Origin: CAVVYA01 sp963752345 | Lineage (GTDB): Bacteria; Pseudomonadota; Alphaproteobacteria; SMXQ01 | DNA: 64,000 bases | Direction of reading: 5' to 3' | NCBI GenBank assembly: GCA_963752345.1 | Contig: CAVVYA010000002.1 | Span: 434,001 to 498,000 of the forward strand | Shown: positions 46,251 to 55,901 of the stretch, piece after piece | Layout of the letters: each line of letters begins with the position of its first letter | Position numbering within the stretch: position 1 is the stretch's first letter | The notes under the pieces: model-generated | What the model was told of the DNA's origin: nothing | Database searches by the model: none | The model's input: only the letters and a program-made list of their open reading frames with translations | Position numbers and translations under genes: made by a program

Positions 46251-46787
46251 TCATCGCTCCGCGATGGCTTTCAGATTGGCCAGCCCGGTCTCGAATTCCT
46301 TGCCGATCATTCCATCCATGCTGACGAAGACCGTGATGACCTTTGAAATGTAGGCATTGGGCCCATGCATGGACCAGGTGACATCCGTGGAGTCTCCCCT
46401 CGGCTGCAGCGTGAACGCGGCCGTGCTGTGGGAATCGAACGGCTTGATGAAATGCATGGCGATAGTGACGTGCGACGGCGCGGAGGCCTCGGCAATCTCC
46501 ATGCGCCCTTGGCCGACCTCCCTATTGCCGGCCCACTCGTAGACCGCGCCCTTGCCGCTCGCGGCGCCGCTGTAGGTTCTCGTCATCGCCGGGTCCTTTT
46601 TCTCCCACGGCGACCACGATGTCCAACTCCGGTAGTCGGCGATCAGCGGAAAGATCTTTTCCGGCGGCGCTTTGATGGCCACCGTGCGTTGCACGCTGAA
46701 TGTGTCCGGCTTGGTCGCGGCAAAGATGAGAATGGCGGCGAGGACAACGGCGAATCCCGCGCCGATGAAGCGAAGTGCTTTGACCAT
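46251..46787 (-). CDS. SRPBCC-family (polyketide-cyclase-like) membrane-anchored protein
   Basis: A 178-residue protein with one N-terminal membrane segment (FIGAGFAVVLAAILIFAATK) and an SRPBCC fold (TVAIKAPPEKIFPLIADY, SWTSWSPWEKKDPAM, MHFIKPFDSHSTAAFTL). The fold binds hydrophobic ligands. GGAGGAGA supports the ATG. It shares this region with VOC and YCII proteins, a group often found together in environmental bacteria. Confidence 0.8.
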   Translation of the reverse strand: MVKALRFIGAGFAVVLAAILIFAATKPDTFSVQRTVAIKAPPEKIFPLIADYRSWTSWSPWEKKDPAMTRTYSGAASGKGAVYEWAGNREVGQGRMEIAEASAPSHVTIAMHFIKPFDSHSTAAFTLQPRGDSTDVTWSMHGPNAYISKVITVFVSMDGMIGKEFETGLANLKAIAER

Positions 46788-46840
46788 TGTCTCCTCCAAA
46801 CTGTGTGAATTTCGCCGGCGATTTGGATACCCGGGCGCGG

Positions 46841-47059
46841 TCAGACCATCCTCGTCGATCGGCGGCCATGGGTCATCAATTCTTGCGGATCGCCCGGCCT
46901 TGCCTGCATCTCTTGAAATCCTGCCGCGGCCTCCTGCACGTCGGCCGGCCAGTCGTCGAAGTCCTGAACCCGGCGCCCATCGATGAGTTCGTTTTCGCCC
47001 ATGGGCGCGCGCTTGGCCCAGTCGAGCGCCTCGTGTCCTGATCGATTCGCGATGTTCAA
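46841..47059 (-). pseudogene. C-terminal remnant of a YCII-family protein
   Basis: A 72-codon frame. EALDWAKRAPMGENELID and DFDDWPADVQEAAAGFQEM line up with the C-terminal third of the intact YCII protein at 47554-47973 (EAISWIKRAPFDGGAEVEI and DFGAEFTPELREK). The N-terminal two-thirds are missing. A TTG at 47059 overlapping the VOC stop could be a start, so translation is not excluded. Confidence 0.5.
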
Positions 47060-47490
47060 TGACTGGGGCGCGTGTCCTCGGGCATGACGATGACCATCCA
47101 GGACACGCCAAAGCGGTCAGCGAGCACGCCGAAGCTCGGCGAAAAGAAGGTCTTACCCAGCGGCATCTGGACCTTGCCGCCGTCGCTGAGCGCGGCGAAT
47201 CGCCGTTTCGCCTCCGCCTCGTCGGCGACCGCCAGGGTCAGCGAGAATCCCTTGAATTCCGCCGGCGCGCCGGGTTGGCCGTCGGTCGCCATCACGGTCG
47301 TGTCGCCGACGCGGAAGCTCGAATGCATGACCTTGTTTTCCGAGCCGGGCGGCACGCAGCCGGGCGGCTGAGGCTCGGGCGCGTCCTTGAAGCGCATCAA
47401 TGCCGTCACCTCGGCGTCGATTGCCTTCTTGTAGAAATCGAGGGCCTCTTCGCAGCGGCCGTTGAACATCAGATACGGTTGCACTTGCAT
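47056..47490 (-). CDS. PhnB-like VOC-fold protein
   Basis: A 144-residue vicinal-oxygen-chelate (glyoxalase-like) protein of the PhnB/demethylubiquinone-methyltransferase-like type. Landmarks are MFNGRCEEALDFYKKAID, MHSSFRVGDTTVMATDG and a terminal FGVLADRFGVSWMVIV. The family function is unknown in most cases; the name does not imply methyltransferase activity. It is probably co-transcribed with the YCII gene upstream. Confidence 0.85.
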   Translation of the reverse strand: MQVQPYLMFNGRCEEALDFYKKAIDAEVTALMRFKDAPEPQPPGCVPPGSENKVMHSSFRVGDTTVMATDGQPGAPAEFKGFSLTLAVADEAEAKRRFAALSDGGKVQMPLGKTFFSPSFGVLADRFGVSWMVIVMPEDTRPSH

Positions 47491-47553
47491 GGCATCGCCT
47501 TTCTGTGAATGGGAACGGCTTTCGTGGGCATCGTTCTGGGCGAAGGTGGCCGC

Positions 47554-47973
47554 CTAGTGTTTCTTCGCCATCTCGGCGCGCAACCTGTCTTCCTTCTCGC
47601 GCAGTTCCGGGGTGAATTCCGCGCCGAAATCCTCGGCTTCGAACACTTGGCGGATCTCGACTTCGGCGCCGCCGTCGAACGGCGCGCGCTTGATCCAGGA
47701 GATCGCCTCGTCCCTCGACTTGACCTGCAGCAGCCAGAAGCCGGCGATCAGTTCCTTGGTCTCGGCAAAAGGCCCGTCGATCACCGTCCGCTTCGCACCA
47801 TCGAAGCGGATGCGCACGCCCTTCGAGCTGGGGTGGAGGCCCTCGCCGGCGAGCATCACGCCGGCCTTCACCAGCTCCTCATTGTAGCGGCCCATCTCGG
47901 TCAGGAGTTTTTCATCCGGCATGACGCCGGCTTCGCTGTTCTTGTCGGCCTTCACGATGACCATGAAACGCAT
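47554..47973 (-). CDS. YCII-related (DGPF) protein
   Basis: A 139-residue dimeric alpha-beta barrel protein. The DGPF motif is in VIDGPFAETKELIAGFWLL and the central histidine is in GLHPSSKGVRIRF. Such proteins accompany ECF41-type sigma factors and VOC proteins, but no sigma factor is visible here. GGAGAA precedes the ATG. It ends in a charged tail (LREKEDRLRAEMAKKH). Confidence 0.85.
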   Translation of the reverse strand: MRFMVIVKADKNSEAGVMPDEKLLTEMGRYNEELVKAGVMLAGEGLHPSSKGVRIRFDGAKRTVIDGPFAETKELIAGFWLLQVKSRDEAISWIKRAPFDGGAEVEIRQVFEAEDFGAEFTPELREKEDRLRAEMAKKH

Positions 47974-48131
47974 GACATTTCTCCGCGTGGGTTGAATTCG
48001 GACGAGCGGCCGGCTGGTTCCACCCGGCTGAAACGCTCGCTCACTGATAGGACGAACGACTTTTCGCCAGATCGACAGGCCGGACAAACTTTTTTTCACA
48101 TCAGCTCAGCGATTGAATTGTCGCGCAGGAC

Positions 48132-48168
48132 AAAAAAGGCGCGGAGCCGGGTGGCATCCGCGCCTTTT
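48132..48168 (-). terminator. Rho-independent terminator of the CoxLGSM operon
   Basis: On the minus strand AAAAGGCGCGGA pairs with TCCGCGCCTTTT, followed by a run of six T. It lies just downstream of the CoxM stop (48198). The remainder of 47974-48197 has no gene. Confidence 0.8.
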
Positions 48169-48197
48169 CAGCGACTGGCGTCGGTGACGGTTGTCGT

Positions 48198-48996
48198 TCA
48201 GCCCAAGGCGGCGGCGACCGCGCGCTTGGCCATGACGGTGGCGAGGTGGGCGCGGTATTCGGCGCTGGCGTGGATGTCCGACATCAGATCGCCCGGGTCG
48301 ACCTTGATGTTGGCCACGGCGTCCGGCGTGAAGTTTTTGGCCAGCGCCGCTTCCATCTCCGGCACGCGGAACACCGAGGGGCCGGCGCCGGTCACGGCGA
48401 CGCGCACGGCTCGCGCCGAACTTCGCCACCATGACGGCGGTCACGGCGAAGCCGGAGGCCGGATGGGCGAACTTCATGTAGCCGGCCTTGTCGGGAACCG
48501 CGAAATGCACGGCGGTGATGATCTCGCCCGGGTGAAGCGCCGTCTCGAACAGGCCCTTGAAGAAATCGTCGGCCGCGATCTTGCGCTCGTTGGTTTCCAC
48601 CGTGGCGTTGAGCCCGACGATGCCCGCCGGGTAGTCGGCCGCCGGATCGGCATTGGCGATCGAGCCGCCGATGGTGCCGCGGTGGCGCACCGAGGGATCG
48701 CCGATATGGCCGGCGAGCACGGCCAGCGCCGGGATCGCTTTCTTCACGGCGGCCGAGGTCTCGACGTCGGCGTGGACGGTCATCGCCTTGACGGTGACCG
48801 TGTTGCCCGACACCGAAATGCCGCGCAGGTCGGGAATCGCGTTGAGGTCGATCAGGTCGCTCGGATTGGCGAGGCGCTGCTTGAGCGTCGGGATCAGGGT
48901 CATGCCGCCGGCGAGCAGCTTGCCGTCGGATGCTCCCTTGAGCAGCTTGGCGGCTTCGGCGAGGGACGTGGCTTTGTGATAGTCGAAATTATACAT
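48198..48996 (-). CDS. Molybdenum hydroxylase FAD-binding medium subunit, CoxM-like (one frameshift)
   Basis: FAD subunit of a three-subunit hydroxylase, about 265 residues. FAD-binding motifs are LLAGGMTLIPTLKQRL (near residues 27-42) and RGTIGGSIANADPAADYPA (near 108-126). It passes electrons from the iron-sulfur subunit to its acceptor. The frame breaks near 48412 (before VAVTGAGPSVFRVPEM). The span is 3n+1. It is last in the L-G-mini-S-M operon, with 11 bp to CoxS. Confidence 0.85.
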
Positions 48997-49007
48997 GGCC
49001 GCTTCCC

Positions 49008-49505
<498 letters not shown>

Positions 49506-49516
49506 GGCGTTGCCTC

Positions 49517-49588
49517 CTAGCGGGTCAGAAACCAGATGAGCAGCGCGGCCGCCACGACGGCGATGCCGATCCACACGGCCGGGCTCAT
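49517..49588 (-). CDS. 23-residue membrane mini-protein between CoxG and CoxS
   Basis: A single hydrophobic helix (WIGIAVVAAALLIWFLTR) with one positive residue at the end. Its ATG overlaps the CoxG stop (ATGA) and its TAG is fused to the Shine-Dalgarno of CoxS (TAGGAGG). This compact arrangement argues that it is translated. It could anchor the hydroxylase or assist CoxG at the membrane; too short for a database call from sequence alone. Confidence 0.55.
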   Translation of the reverse strand: MSPAVWIGIAVVAAALLIWFLTR

Positions 49589-50187
49589 CTTTTTATTTTG
49601 TGATGGCGGACGTCGCGCGGCATTCCGGATTGATCCGCCGCGGCGGCCGCATCGGCGACGGCTGTGGGCGGCAGATCGGGCGCGAGCGCAGTCGCGGCGA
49701 CGGTGCTTTCTGCATCGGCCATGGTCTGCGCCGTGGCCGCGACGCCCTTGGCCGTGAGATAGGCGGTGAAGTTGGTGAAGAACTCGTCGGCCATCTTCTT
49801 CGCCGCCGAATCGACGAGCCGCTGGCCGATCTGCGCCAGCTTGCCGCCGACCGAGGCCTTGGCGTCATAGCGCAGCAGGGTGCCGCTGCCATCCGGGATC
49901 AGGGTTACCCGGGCGCTGCCCTTGCCGAAGCCCGCGGCGCCGCCGCTGCCCTTGCCGGTGATGGTATAGGCGTTGGGCGCATCGATCTCGCTCAGCGTCA
50001 CATCGCCGCTGAACTTGGCCTTCACCGGGCCGACCGCCATGGTGATGCGCGCCGTGAACTGGGTGTCGGACACCTTGTCGATGGATTCGCAGCCGGGAAT
50101 GCTGGCCTTCAGGGCCTCCGGATCGTTGAGCGCGTCCCACACCGTCGCTTGCGGGGCCGGAATGCGCTGCTCGCCATTGATATCCAC
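49585..50187 (-). CDS. CoxG-like SRPBCC protein
   Basis: A 200-residue carbon-monoxide-dehydrogenase-subunit-G-type protein. The SRPBCC core spans residues 1-150 (GEQRIPAPQATVWDALNDPE, LKASIPGCESIDKVSD, SARVTLIPDGSGTLLRYDA). The alanine-rich, poorly conserved tail from 150 on has no helix long enough for a membrane anchor, which may explain the separate membrane peptide just downstream. CoxG proteins recruit the hydroxylase to the membrane in Oligotropha and relatives. Confidence 0.85.
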   Translation of the reverse strand: MDINGEQRIPAPQATVWDALNDPEALKASIPGCESIDKVSDTQFTARITMAVGPVKAKFSGDVTLSEIDAPNAYTITGKGSGGAAGFGKGSARVTLIPDGSGTLLRYDAKASVGGKLAQIGQRLVDSAAKKMADEFFTNFTAYLTAKGVAATAQTMADAESTVAATALAPDLPPTAVADAAAAADQSGMPRDVRHHKIKR

Positions 50188-50221
50188 CGGGCTTCTCCGT
50201 GACGCGTGAAATGCTGGTCGT

Positions 50222-50316
50222 CCTAGGCCGCCTTGCGGCCGTGCGCTGTTTGTCTAGGCCGCCTTGCGGCCGTGCTCTGTTTGTCCTAGGCCGCCTTGCG
50301 GCCGTTCGCTGTCTGT
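50222..50316. repeat. Three tandem 32-bp repeats, each containing a hairpin
   Basis: Units of about 32 bp at 50222, 50254 and 50286. Each contains CTAGGCCGCCTTGCGGCCGT, in which GGCCGC and GCGGCC pair across CTT. The third unit supplies the CoxL C-terminal codons NGRKAA and its TAG stop. The other two copies lie in the CoxL-CoxG gap. It looks like a duplicated gene end. Confidence 0.8.
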
Positions 50317-52640
50317 ATGGTACGCCAGACGCGCTCGGGTGTCAGCGGCATGTCGATATGGCGCACCCCGTAGTCGCGCAGGGCATCGACCACCGCATGG
50401 ACGAGCGCCGAGGGGGCGCCGCAGCAGCCCGCTTCGCCGGCGCCCTTGACGCCCAGATCGTTGGTCGGACACGGCACCGGGTTGAAGAAAATCTCCATGT
50501 TCGGGAAGTGCTGGGCGCGCGGCATACCATAGTCCATGAACGAGCCGGTGAGAAACTGGCCGGTTTCCCGGTCATAGACGGTGTTTTCCATGATCGCCTG
50601 GCCGATGCCCTGGGCGATGCCGCCAAGCACCTGGCCGTGCGACGATCATGGGATTGAGCACCACGCCGCAATCGTCGACCGCGGTGAAGTTGACGATCTG
50701 GATCATGCCGGTATCCGGATCGACCTCGACCTCGCAGATATGGCAGCCATTGGGGAAGTTGTTGCTGTCGCCGTCGCCCTCGCTGTCGCGGTCGTAGAGG
50801 TAGCTTTCATCGAGCCCGGGGGTCATGCCGTCCGGCAGCTTCTTCGGATCCTGCGCCGCGCGGGCGACCTCCGCGAGCGTCACGCTGCCGGCGGCGGCGC
50901 GGAACACGCCCTCGCCGAAGGTGACCTTGGCCGGCTCCGACTGCAGCAGGTGGCCGGCGATCTTCTTGCCCTTCTCGACGACCGCTTCGCAGGCGCGCTT
51001 GATGCCGACGCCGCCCATCATCGAGCTGCGCGAGCCGAAGGTGCCCGAGGCGCCCTTCGGCATCACATCGGAGTCGCCCTGGACGAGGTTGACCGTGTCG
51101 AACGGCACGCCGAGGAAGTCGGCGACGAGCTGCGAATAGACCGTGTGGTGGCCCTGGCCGTGGGAGTAGGTGCCGGCGATGATATTGACGCTGCCGTCCT
51201 GCGCGATCTGCACGCGCATCTCCTCGGTCGGCCGCCCGCCGGCGCCTTCGACATAGTAGCCGATGCCGATGCCGCGCAGCTTGCCGCGCGCCTTGGCTTC
51301 GGCGCGGCGCGCCTCGAAACCGGGCCAGTCCGCCTTCTCGCAGCGTCATGTCGAGGGTGCCGGGGAAATCGCCGCTGTCGACGGTGCAGCCCATCTGGGT
51401 GGTGTAGGGGAAGTCGCGCATGAAGTTGCGCTTGCGCATCTCGATGGCGCTGATGCCGAAAGCCTCGGCCGCGCGCTCCATCAGGCGCTCCATGATGTAG
51501 TTGGCCTCGGGCCGGCCGGCGCCGCGGTAGGTGTCGGTCGGCGTCGTGTTGGAGAAGCAGGCCTTGACCGAGAAATACAGGATCGGCACGTCGTAAGCGC
51601 CGCCGACGATCTTGCCGCCGCCGTTGATCGGCAGGCGCGGGCCGTTCTCCGAAACATAGGCACCGATGTTCAGGATGGTCTCGGCGCGCATGGCGAGGAT
51701 CTTGCCATTGGCGTCGAAGGCCAGCTCCGCGTGGTTGACCTGGTCGCGGCCGTGGTAGTCGGACACGAAGGTCTCGCTGCGGTCGCCGTGCCACTTGACC
51801 GCGCGCTTGAGCTTGCGCGCCGCGTAGACGGTCATCACCAGTTCGGGATAGCACTTGCTGCGCACGCCGAAGCCGCCGCCGGTGTCGTAGGCCACCAGGT
51901 GGAAATTCTGCTCCGGCTCCTTGAAGATCCGGCGCGCCATGGTGACGATGATGCGGCGCCCGCCCTGGGTCGGCGCATAGAGCGTGGTGCGGTTCTTGTC
52001 GGCCTCGAAATCGGCCAGCGCGCAGCGCGGCTCCATGGGCACCGGCACGACGCGGTTGTTCACCAGGTCGACCGCGACGATCTTCGCCGCCTTGGCGAAG
52101 GCTTCGTCCGCCGGGCCGGGCTCGCCATTCTCCCAGTGCAGGCAGAGATTGCTGCCGCGCTCCGGCCATACCAGGGGCGCGTCGGCGTCGAGCAGCTTCG
52201 CGGTATCGGCGACCGCCGGCAGCTCGTCGTAGTCGACCATGATCAGTTCGGCCGCGTCGCGCGCCTGGAGCTGGGTCTCGGCGATCACCATGGCGACCAG
52301 GTCGCCGACGCAGCGCACGCGTTCGACGGCCAGCGCATGGCGGGCCGGCTTGAAGGCCTCCTCGCCGGTGCGCTTGTTCTTGAGCTCGAGGTTGGTCGGG
52401 ACCGGCGCGATCTTGTCGGCGAGCAGGTCCTCGCTGGTGTAGATGGCGACGACGCCGGGCGCGGCCAGCGCCTCGCGCGGTGTCGATCGACAGGATCTTG
52501 GCATGGGCCTGGGGCGAGCGCAGGAAATAGGCATGGAGCTGGCCGGGCAGGTTGATGTCGTCGGTGTAGCGCCCCTTGCCGGTCAGCAGCCGCACGTCTT
52601 CCTTGCGGCGAACCGGCTGACCGATGCCAAACTGTCCCAT
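50286..52640 (-). CDS. Molybdenum hydroxylase large subunit, CoxL-like (three frameshifts)
   Basis: Molybdopterin-binding catalytic subunit, about 783 residues. It starts GQFGIGQPVRRKEDVRLLTG. Motifs are YDTGGGFGVRSKCYPELV, TPTDTYRGAGRPEANYIMER, GSRSSMMGGVG and the catalytic glutamate in GVKGAGEAGCCGAPS. The loop lacks the CO-dehydrogenase cysteine, so this is a form II-type enzyme, not a CO oxidiser. Breaks near 52483, 51335 and 50640, each one extra base. GAGGATC precedes the ATG. It leads the operon CoxL, CoxG, mini-protein, CoxS, CoxM. Confidence 0.88.
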
Positions 52641-52943
52641 ATGCGATTGATCCTCAACAAACGGGCTTTGCCTATGCGAGCAAAGCCCTGCACTTATCGA
52701 TTGGGCGGTCATGGCCGCCGGTTGCCATTTTGTAGAAGGAAGGGGGGGCGGAAGACAAGCTTTTCCGGGGATCGGCCCCCCGGCGCCATACCCCCGGCGA
52801 TGTCAAGCAACCGCGAGGGGCGCCAATCGCCGCTATCGGCGTGTCGCATCGGCGTCTTCCGCGCAGGACCAGCCCACGGCTCCGCATTGTCGCGGGCGGG
52901 GCGACCCGCTACCATCGCCTCCCTTCGTCCATGACGAGATCGC
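52641..52943. other. Divergent promoter region, no gene
   Basis: About 300 bp between the CoxL start and the acyl-CoA dehydrogenase. The open frames here are broken and low-complexity. It presumably holds both promoters; I found no clear operator or terminator. Confidence 0.5.
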
Positions 52944-54128
52944 ATGCCCGACATCGACACGCACGGCTTTCGCTGGGACGACCCGCTGCTGCTCGACGGG
53001 CAGTTGACGGAGGAGGAGCGGCTGCTGCGCGATACCGTGCGGCGCTATTGCCGCGACAAGCTGATGCCGCGCATCCTGGACGCCCATCGCCACGAGCGCT
53101 TCGACCGCGCGGTGTTCAACGAGATGGGCGAGCTCGGCCTGCTCGGCGCGACGATCCCGGGTGTGGGCGAGACCATCGGCTTCGTCGCCGAGGGCCTGAT
53201 CGCGCGCGAGACCGAATGGGTCGACTCGGCCTACCGCTCGGCGCTCAGCGTGCAGTCGAGCCTGGTGATGTATCCGATCCACGCCTACGGCACGGAGGCG
53301 ATGCGTGCGCGCTATCTGCCCAAGCTCGCCAGCGGCGAATGGGTCGGCTGCTTCGGCCTGACCGAGCCCGACCACGGCTCCGATCCCGGCGCCATGACCA
53401 CGCGCGCGCGCAAGGCCGACGGCGGCTATCGCTTGAACGGCGCCAAGACCTGGATCACCAATGCGCCGATCGCCGACGTCTTCGTCGTCTGGGCCAAGGA
53501 CGACAGCGACACCATCCGCGGCTTCGTGCTGGAGAAGGGCGCGAAAGGCCTGAGCGCGCCAGCCATTCTCGGCAAGATGAGCCTGCGCGCTTCCGCCACC
53601 GGCCAGATCGTCATGGACGACGTGTTCGTGCCGGCGGAAGCCATGTTCCCCGAGGTCAAAGGGCTGAAAGGCCCGTTCGGCTGCCTGAGCCATGCGCGCC
53701 ACAGCGTCGCCTGGGGCGCGCTCGGTGCCGCGGAATTCTGCTGGCACGCCGCGCGCGACTATACGATCGGTCGCAAGCAGTTCGGCCGCCCGCTCGCCGC
53801 CAACCAGCTCGTTCAGAAGAAGCTCGCCGACATGCAGACGGAGATCGCGCTCGGCCTGCAGGCCTGCCTGCGCCTGTCGCGCCTGATGGACGAGGGGCGC
53901 GCCACGCCCGAGATGATCTCCATGCTCAAGCGCAATTCCTGCGGCAAGGCGCTCGACATCGCGCGCACGTCGCGCGACATGCACGGCGCCAACGGCATCG
54001 CCGACGAGTATCATGTGATCCGGCATATGATGAACCTCGAGGCGATCAACACCTACGAGGGCACCCACGACATCCACGCCCTCATCCTCGGCCGGGCGCA
54101 GACCGGTATTTCGGCTTTCACATCCTGA
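52944..54128 (+). CDS. gcdH: Acyl-CoA dehydrogenase, probably glutaryl-CoA dehydrogenase
   Basis: A 394-residue FAD flavoenzyme. The catalytic base is the glutamate in AINTYEGTHDIHALILG, the glutaryl-CoA dehydrogenase pattern. FAD and substrate segments are GCFGLTEPDHGSDPGAMTT and WITNAPIADVFVVWAK. The enzyme oxidises and decarboxylates glutaryl-CoA to crotonyl-CoA in lysine, tryptophan and some aromatic degradation. The next gene starts 10 bp after it. Confidence 0.83.
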   Translation: MPDIDTHGFRWDDPLLLDGQLTEEERLLRDTVRRYCRDKLMPRILDAHRHERFDRAVFNEMGELGLLGATIPGVGETIGFVAEGLIARETEWVDSAYRSALSVQSSLVMYPIHAYGTEAMRARYLPKLASGEWVGCFGLTEPDHGSDPGAMTTRARKADGGYRLNGAKTWITNAPIADVFVVWAKDDSDTIRGFVLEKGAKGLSAPAILGKMSLRASATGQIVMDDVFVPAEAMFPEVKGLKGPFGCLSHARHSVAWGALGAAEFCWHAARDYTIGRKQFGRPLAANQLVQKKLADMQTEIALGLQACLRLSRLMDEGRATPEMISMLKRNSCGKALDIARTSRDMHGANGIADEYHVIRHMMNLEAINTYEGTHDIHALILGRAQTGISAFTS

Positions 54129-54138
54129 GTCCCCATCC

Positions 54139-55113
54139 ATGAAGATTTGCATTTATGGCGCCGGCGCGATCGGCGGTTTCCTCGGCGCGGAACTGGCGCT
54201 GGCCGGCGAGGAGGTGACGCTGATCGCGCGCGGGCCTCATCTGGCGGCGATGCAGCGGAACGGGCTGACGCTGATCCGCGACGGCGAAAAGCGAGTCGCC
54301 AAGGTGCGCTGCTTCGAGAACCCGGCCGACGCCGGTCCGCAGGATTATGTGGTGATCACGCTAAAGGCCCATTCGGTGCCGGCGATCGTGCCGCACCTGA
54401 AACCGCTGCTCGGGCCGGATACCGCCGTGGTATGGGGCGTCAACGGCGTGCCCTGGTGGTATTTTTACGGCTTGGAAAGCGAATGGCGCGACCGCCGCCT
54501 GGCGAGCGTCGATCCGGGCGACGTGCAATGGAACGGCATCGGGCCGCAGCGCATGATCGGCTGCGTCGTCTATCCCGCCTGCGAGGTGACCGAGCCCGGC
54601 GTCGTGCAGCATGTCGAGGGCGACCGCTTCACGCTCGGCGAGCCGACCGGCGAGAAGAGCGCGCGCGCGACGAAGTTCAGTGAGGCGCTGATCCGCGCCG
54701 GGCTCAAGGCGCCGGTCCGGCCGCGCATCCGCGACGAGATCTGGATCAAGCTGTGGGGCAACCTCTGCTTCAACCCGATCAGCGCGCTGACCTACGCGAC
54801 CCTCGACGTCATCGCCAGCGACCCCGGCACGCGCGCGGTGGCGCGCGCCATGATGCTCGAGGCCCAGGCGATCGGCGAGAAGCTCGGCGTCAAGTTCAGC
54901 ATCGACGTCGACAAGCGCATCGCCGGCGCCGCCGCCGTCGGCGCCCACAAGACCTCCATGCTGCAGGACCTCGAACGCGGCCGGCCGATGGAAATCGACG
55001 CACTGGTCGCCGCCGTGCAGGAAATGGGCGCTTTGGTGGGAGTCGCGACCCCGACCATCGACATCGTGCTGGCGCTGATCCGCCAGCGGGCGAAGACGGC
55101 GGGACTGGCGTAG
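54139..55113 (+). CDS. 2-dehydropantoate 2-reductase-family protein
   Basis: A 324-residue NADPH-dependent reductase of the PanE/ApbA type. The Rossmann motif is IYGAGAIGGFLGAELALAG at the very N-terminus. The catalytic lysine is in DEIWIKLWGNLCFNP and the GRPMEIDAL segment contacts substrate. Many such paralogues in catabolic loci are not pantothenate enzymes, so I leave the symbol open. Probably co-transcribed with gcdH. Confidence 0.8.
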   Translation: MKICIYGAGAIGGFLGAELALAGEEVTLIARGPHLAAMQRNGLTLIRDGEKRVAKVRCFENPADAGPQDYVVITLKAHSVPAIVPHLKPLLGPDTAVVWGVNGVPWWYFYGLESEWRDRRLASVDPGDVQWNGIGPQRMIGCVVYPACEVTEPGVVQHVEGDRFTLGEPTGEKSARATKFSEALIRAGLKAPVRPRIRDEIWIKLWGNLCFNPISALTYATLDVIASDPGTRAVARAMMLEAQAIGEKLGVKFSIDVDKRIAGAAAVGAHKTSMLQDLERGRPMEIDALVAAVQEMGALVGVATPTIDIVLALIRQRAKTAGLA

Positions 55114-55135
55114 AACGCCGGCTTCCCTAATCGCT

Positions 55136-55223
55136 CGTCATGGCCGCACTTGTTGCGGCCATCCACGACTTTTCTCCCCGCGTAAAAAACTCGTGGATGG
55201 CCCGACTAAATCGGGCCATGACG
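55136..55223. repeat. Large composite inverted repeat
   Basis: Outer arms CGTCATGGCC and GGCCATGACG, and inner arms GGCCATCCACGA and TCGTGGATGGCC, are perfectly complementary, so the 88-bp element can form two facing hairpins or one long cruciform. Part of the 270-bp gap after the reductase gene. Confidence 0.8.
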
Positions 55224-55269
55224 GAAGAGAAAGAGACGACGGAACAAAGGCATCAAAGAAAGTTCGTCA

Positions 55270-55354
55270 TCCTCGGACTTGATCCGAGGATCCATGCCGC
55301 AGTCGATTGCGCGAGCCTGGCCGTTGGAATGGGCCCTCGGGTCAAGCCCGAGGG
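55270..55354. repeat. Composite palindromic repeat (two hairpins)
   Basis: Units TCCTCGGACTTGATCCGAGG (55270 on) and CCCTCGGGTCAAGCCCGAGG (55334 on) match the 9550 and 14010 repeats in core and pair orientation. It sits between the reductase and VOC genes and may end transcription from either side. Confidence 0.8.
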
Positions 55355-55387
55355 TGACAACAAAAACAGGACGATACGCGCCCCGTA

Positions 55388-55751
55388 TCAAGCCGTGATC
55401 ACTTCCAGCAGATGCCCGTTCGGGTCGCGGAAGTAGAAGCCGCGGCGGCCGCGGTGGAGGTAGGTTTTCATGTCGTCGGGCGTCATCGGGCCGCTGCCGT
55501 AGGGAATTTTCTCACCCTTGACGCGCGCGAAGATTCCGTCGAATTCCGCCTCGCTCATCGCGGAACGCGTAATGGTGACGGTCGAACTCGGTTTCGTTGT
55601 CGAAATCGAGCGTCAGCGTGTCGTTCACCTTGACCGGCGCGAAGTGCGAGTGCGGGCCGTCGTATGTCAGCCCGAAGATGCGGGCGAAGAAGCGCGCCGA
55701 TTCTTCCTTGTCGCGAGCGGGAACGATGGTGTGGTCGAGTGCGATGGTCAT
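55388..55751 (-). CDS. VOC (glyoxalase/dioxygenase-fold) protein (one frameshift)
   Basis: About 120 residues, one vicinal-oxygen-chelate domain. Metal-ligand candidates are H6 region (ALDHTIVPARDKEES), the central histidines in FDRHHYAF and the glutamate in GHLLEVITA. The frame breaks near 55560 (YAFR then MSEAEFDGIF). The span is 3n+1. The function cannot be told; it lies just downstream of malate synthase on the same strand. The 150 bp between them hold nothing I can assign. Confidence 0.75.
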
Positions 55752-55901
55752 GGCGGCCCTCCCGACGGAGTGGAGCTTCACTGCATGTAGTCACTCGGCC
55801 GCCCCGATCAATCCCGAGCGCCAGCCGCGACGCCACGGCTCCCGAGCGACAGCGGGCCATTGGGTAGGCGGCCGCCTCCCGCAGGCCGGTGGGGCCCCCG
55901 G

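Noticed and set aside
50222..50316. CRISPR array
   Set aside because: The 32-bp units are contiguous without spacers, and the third unit is coding sequence of the CoxL end. No cas genes are nearby.
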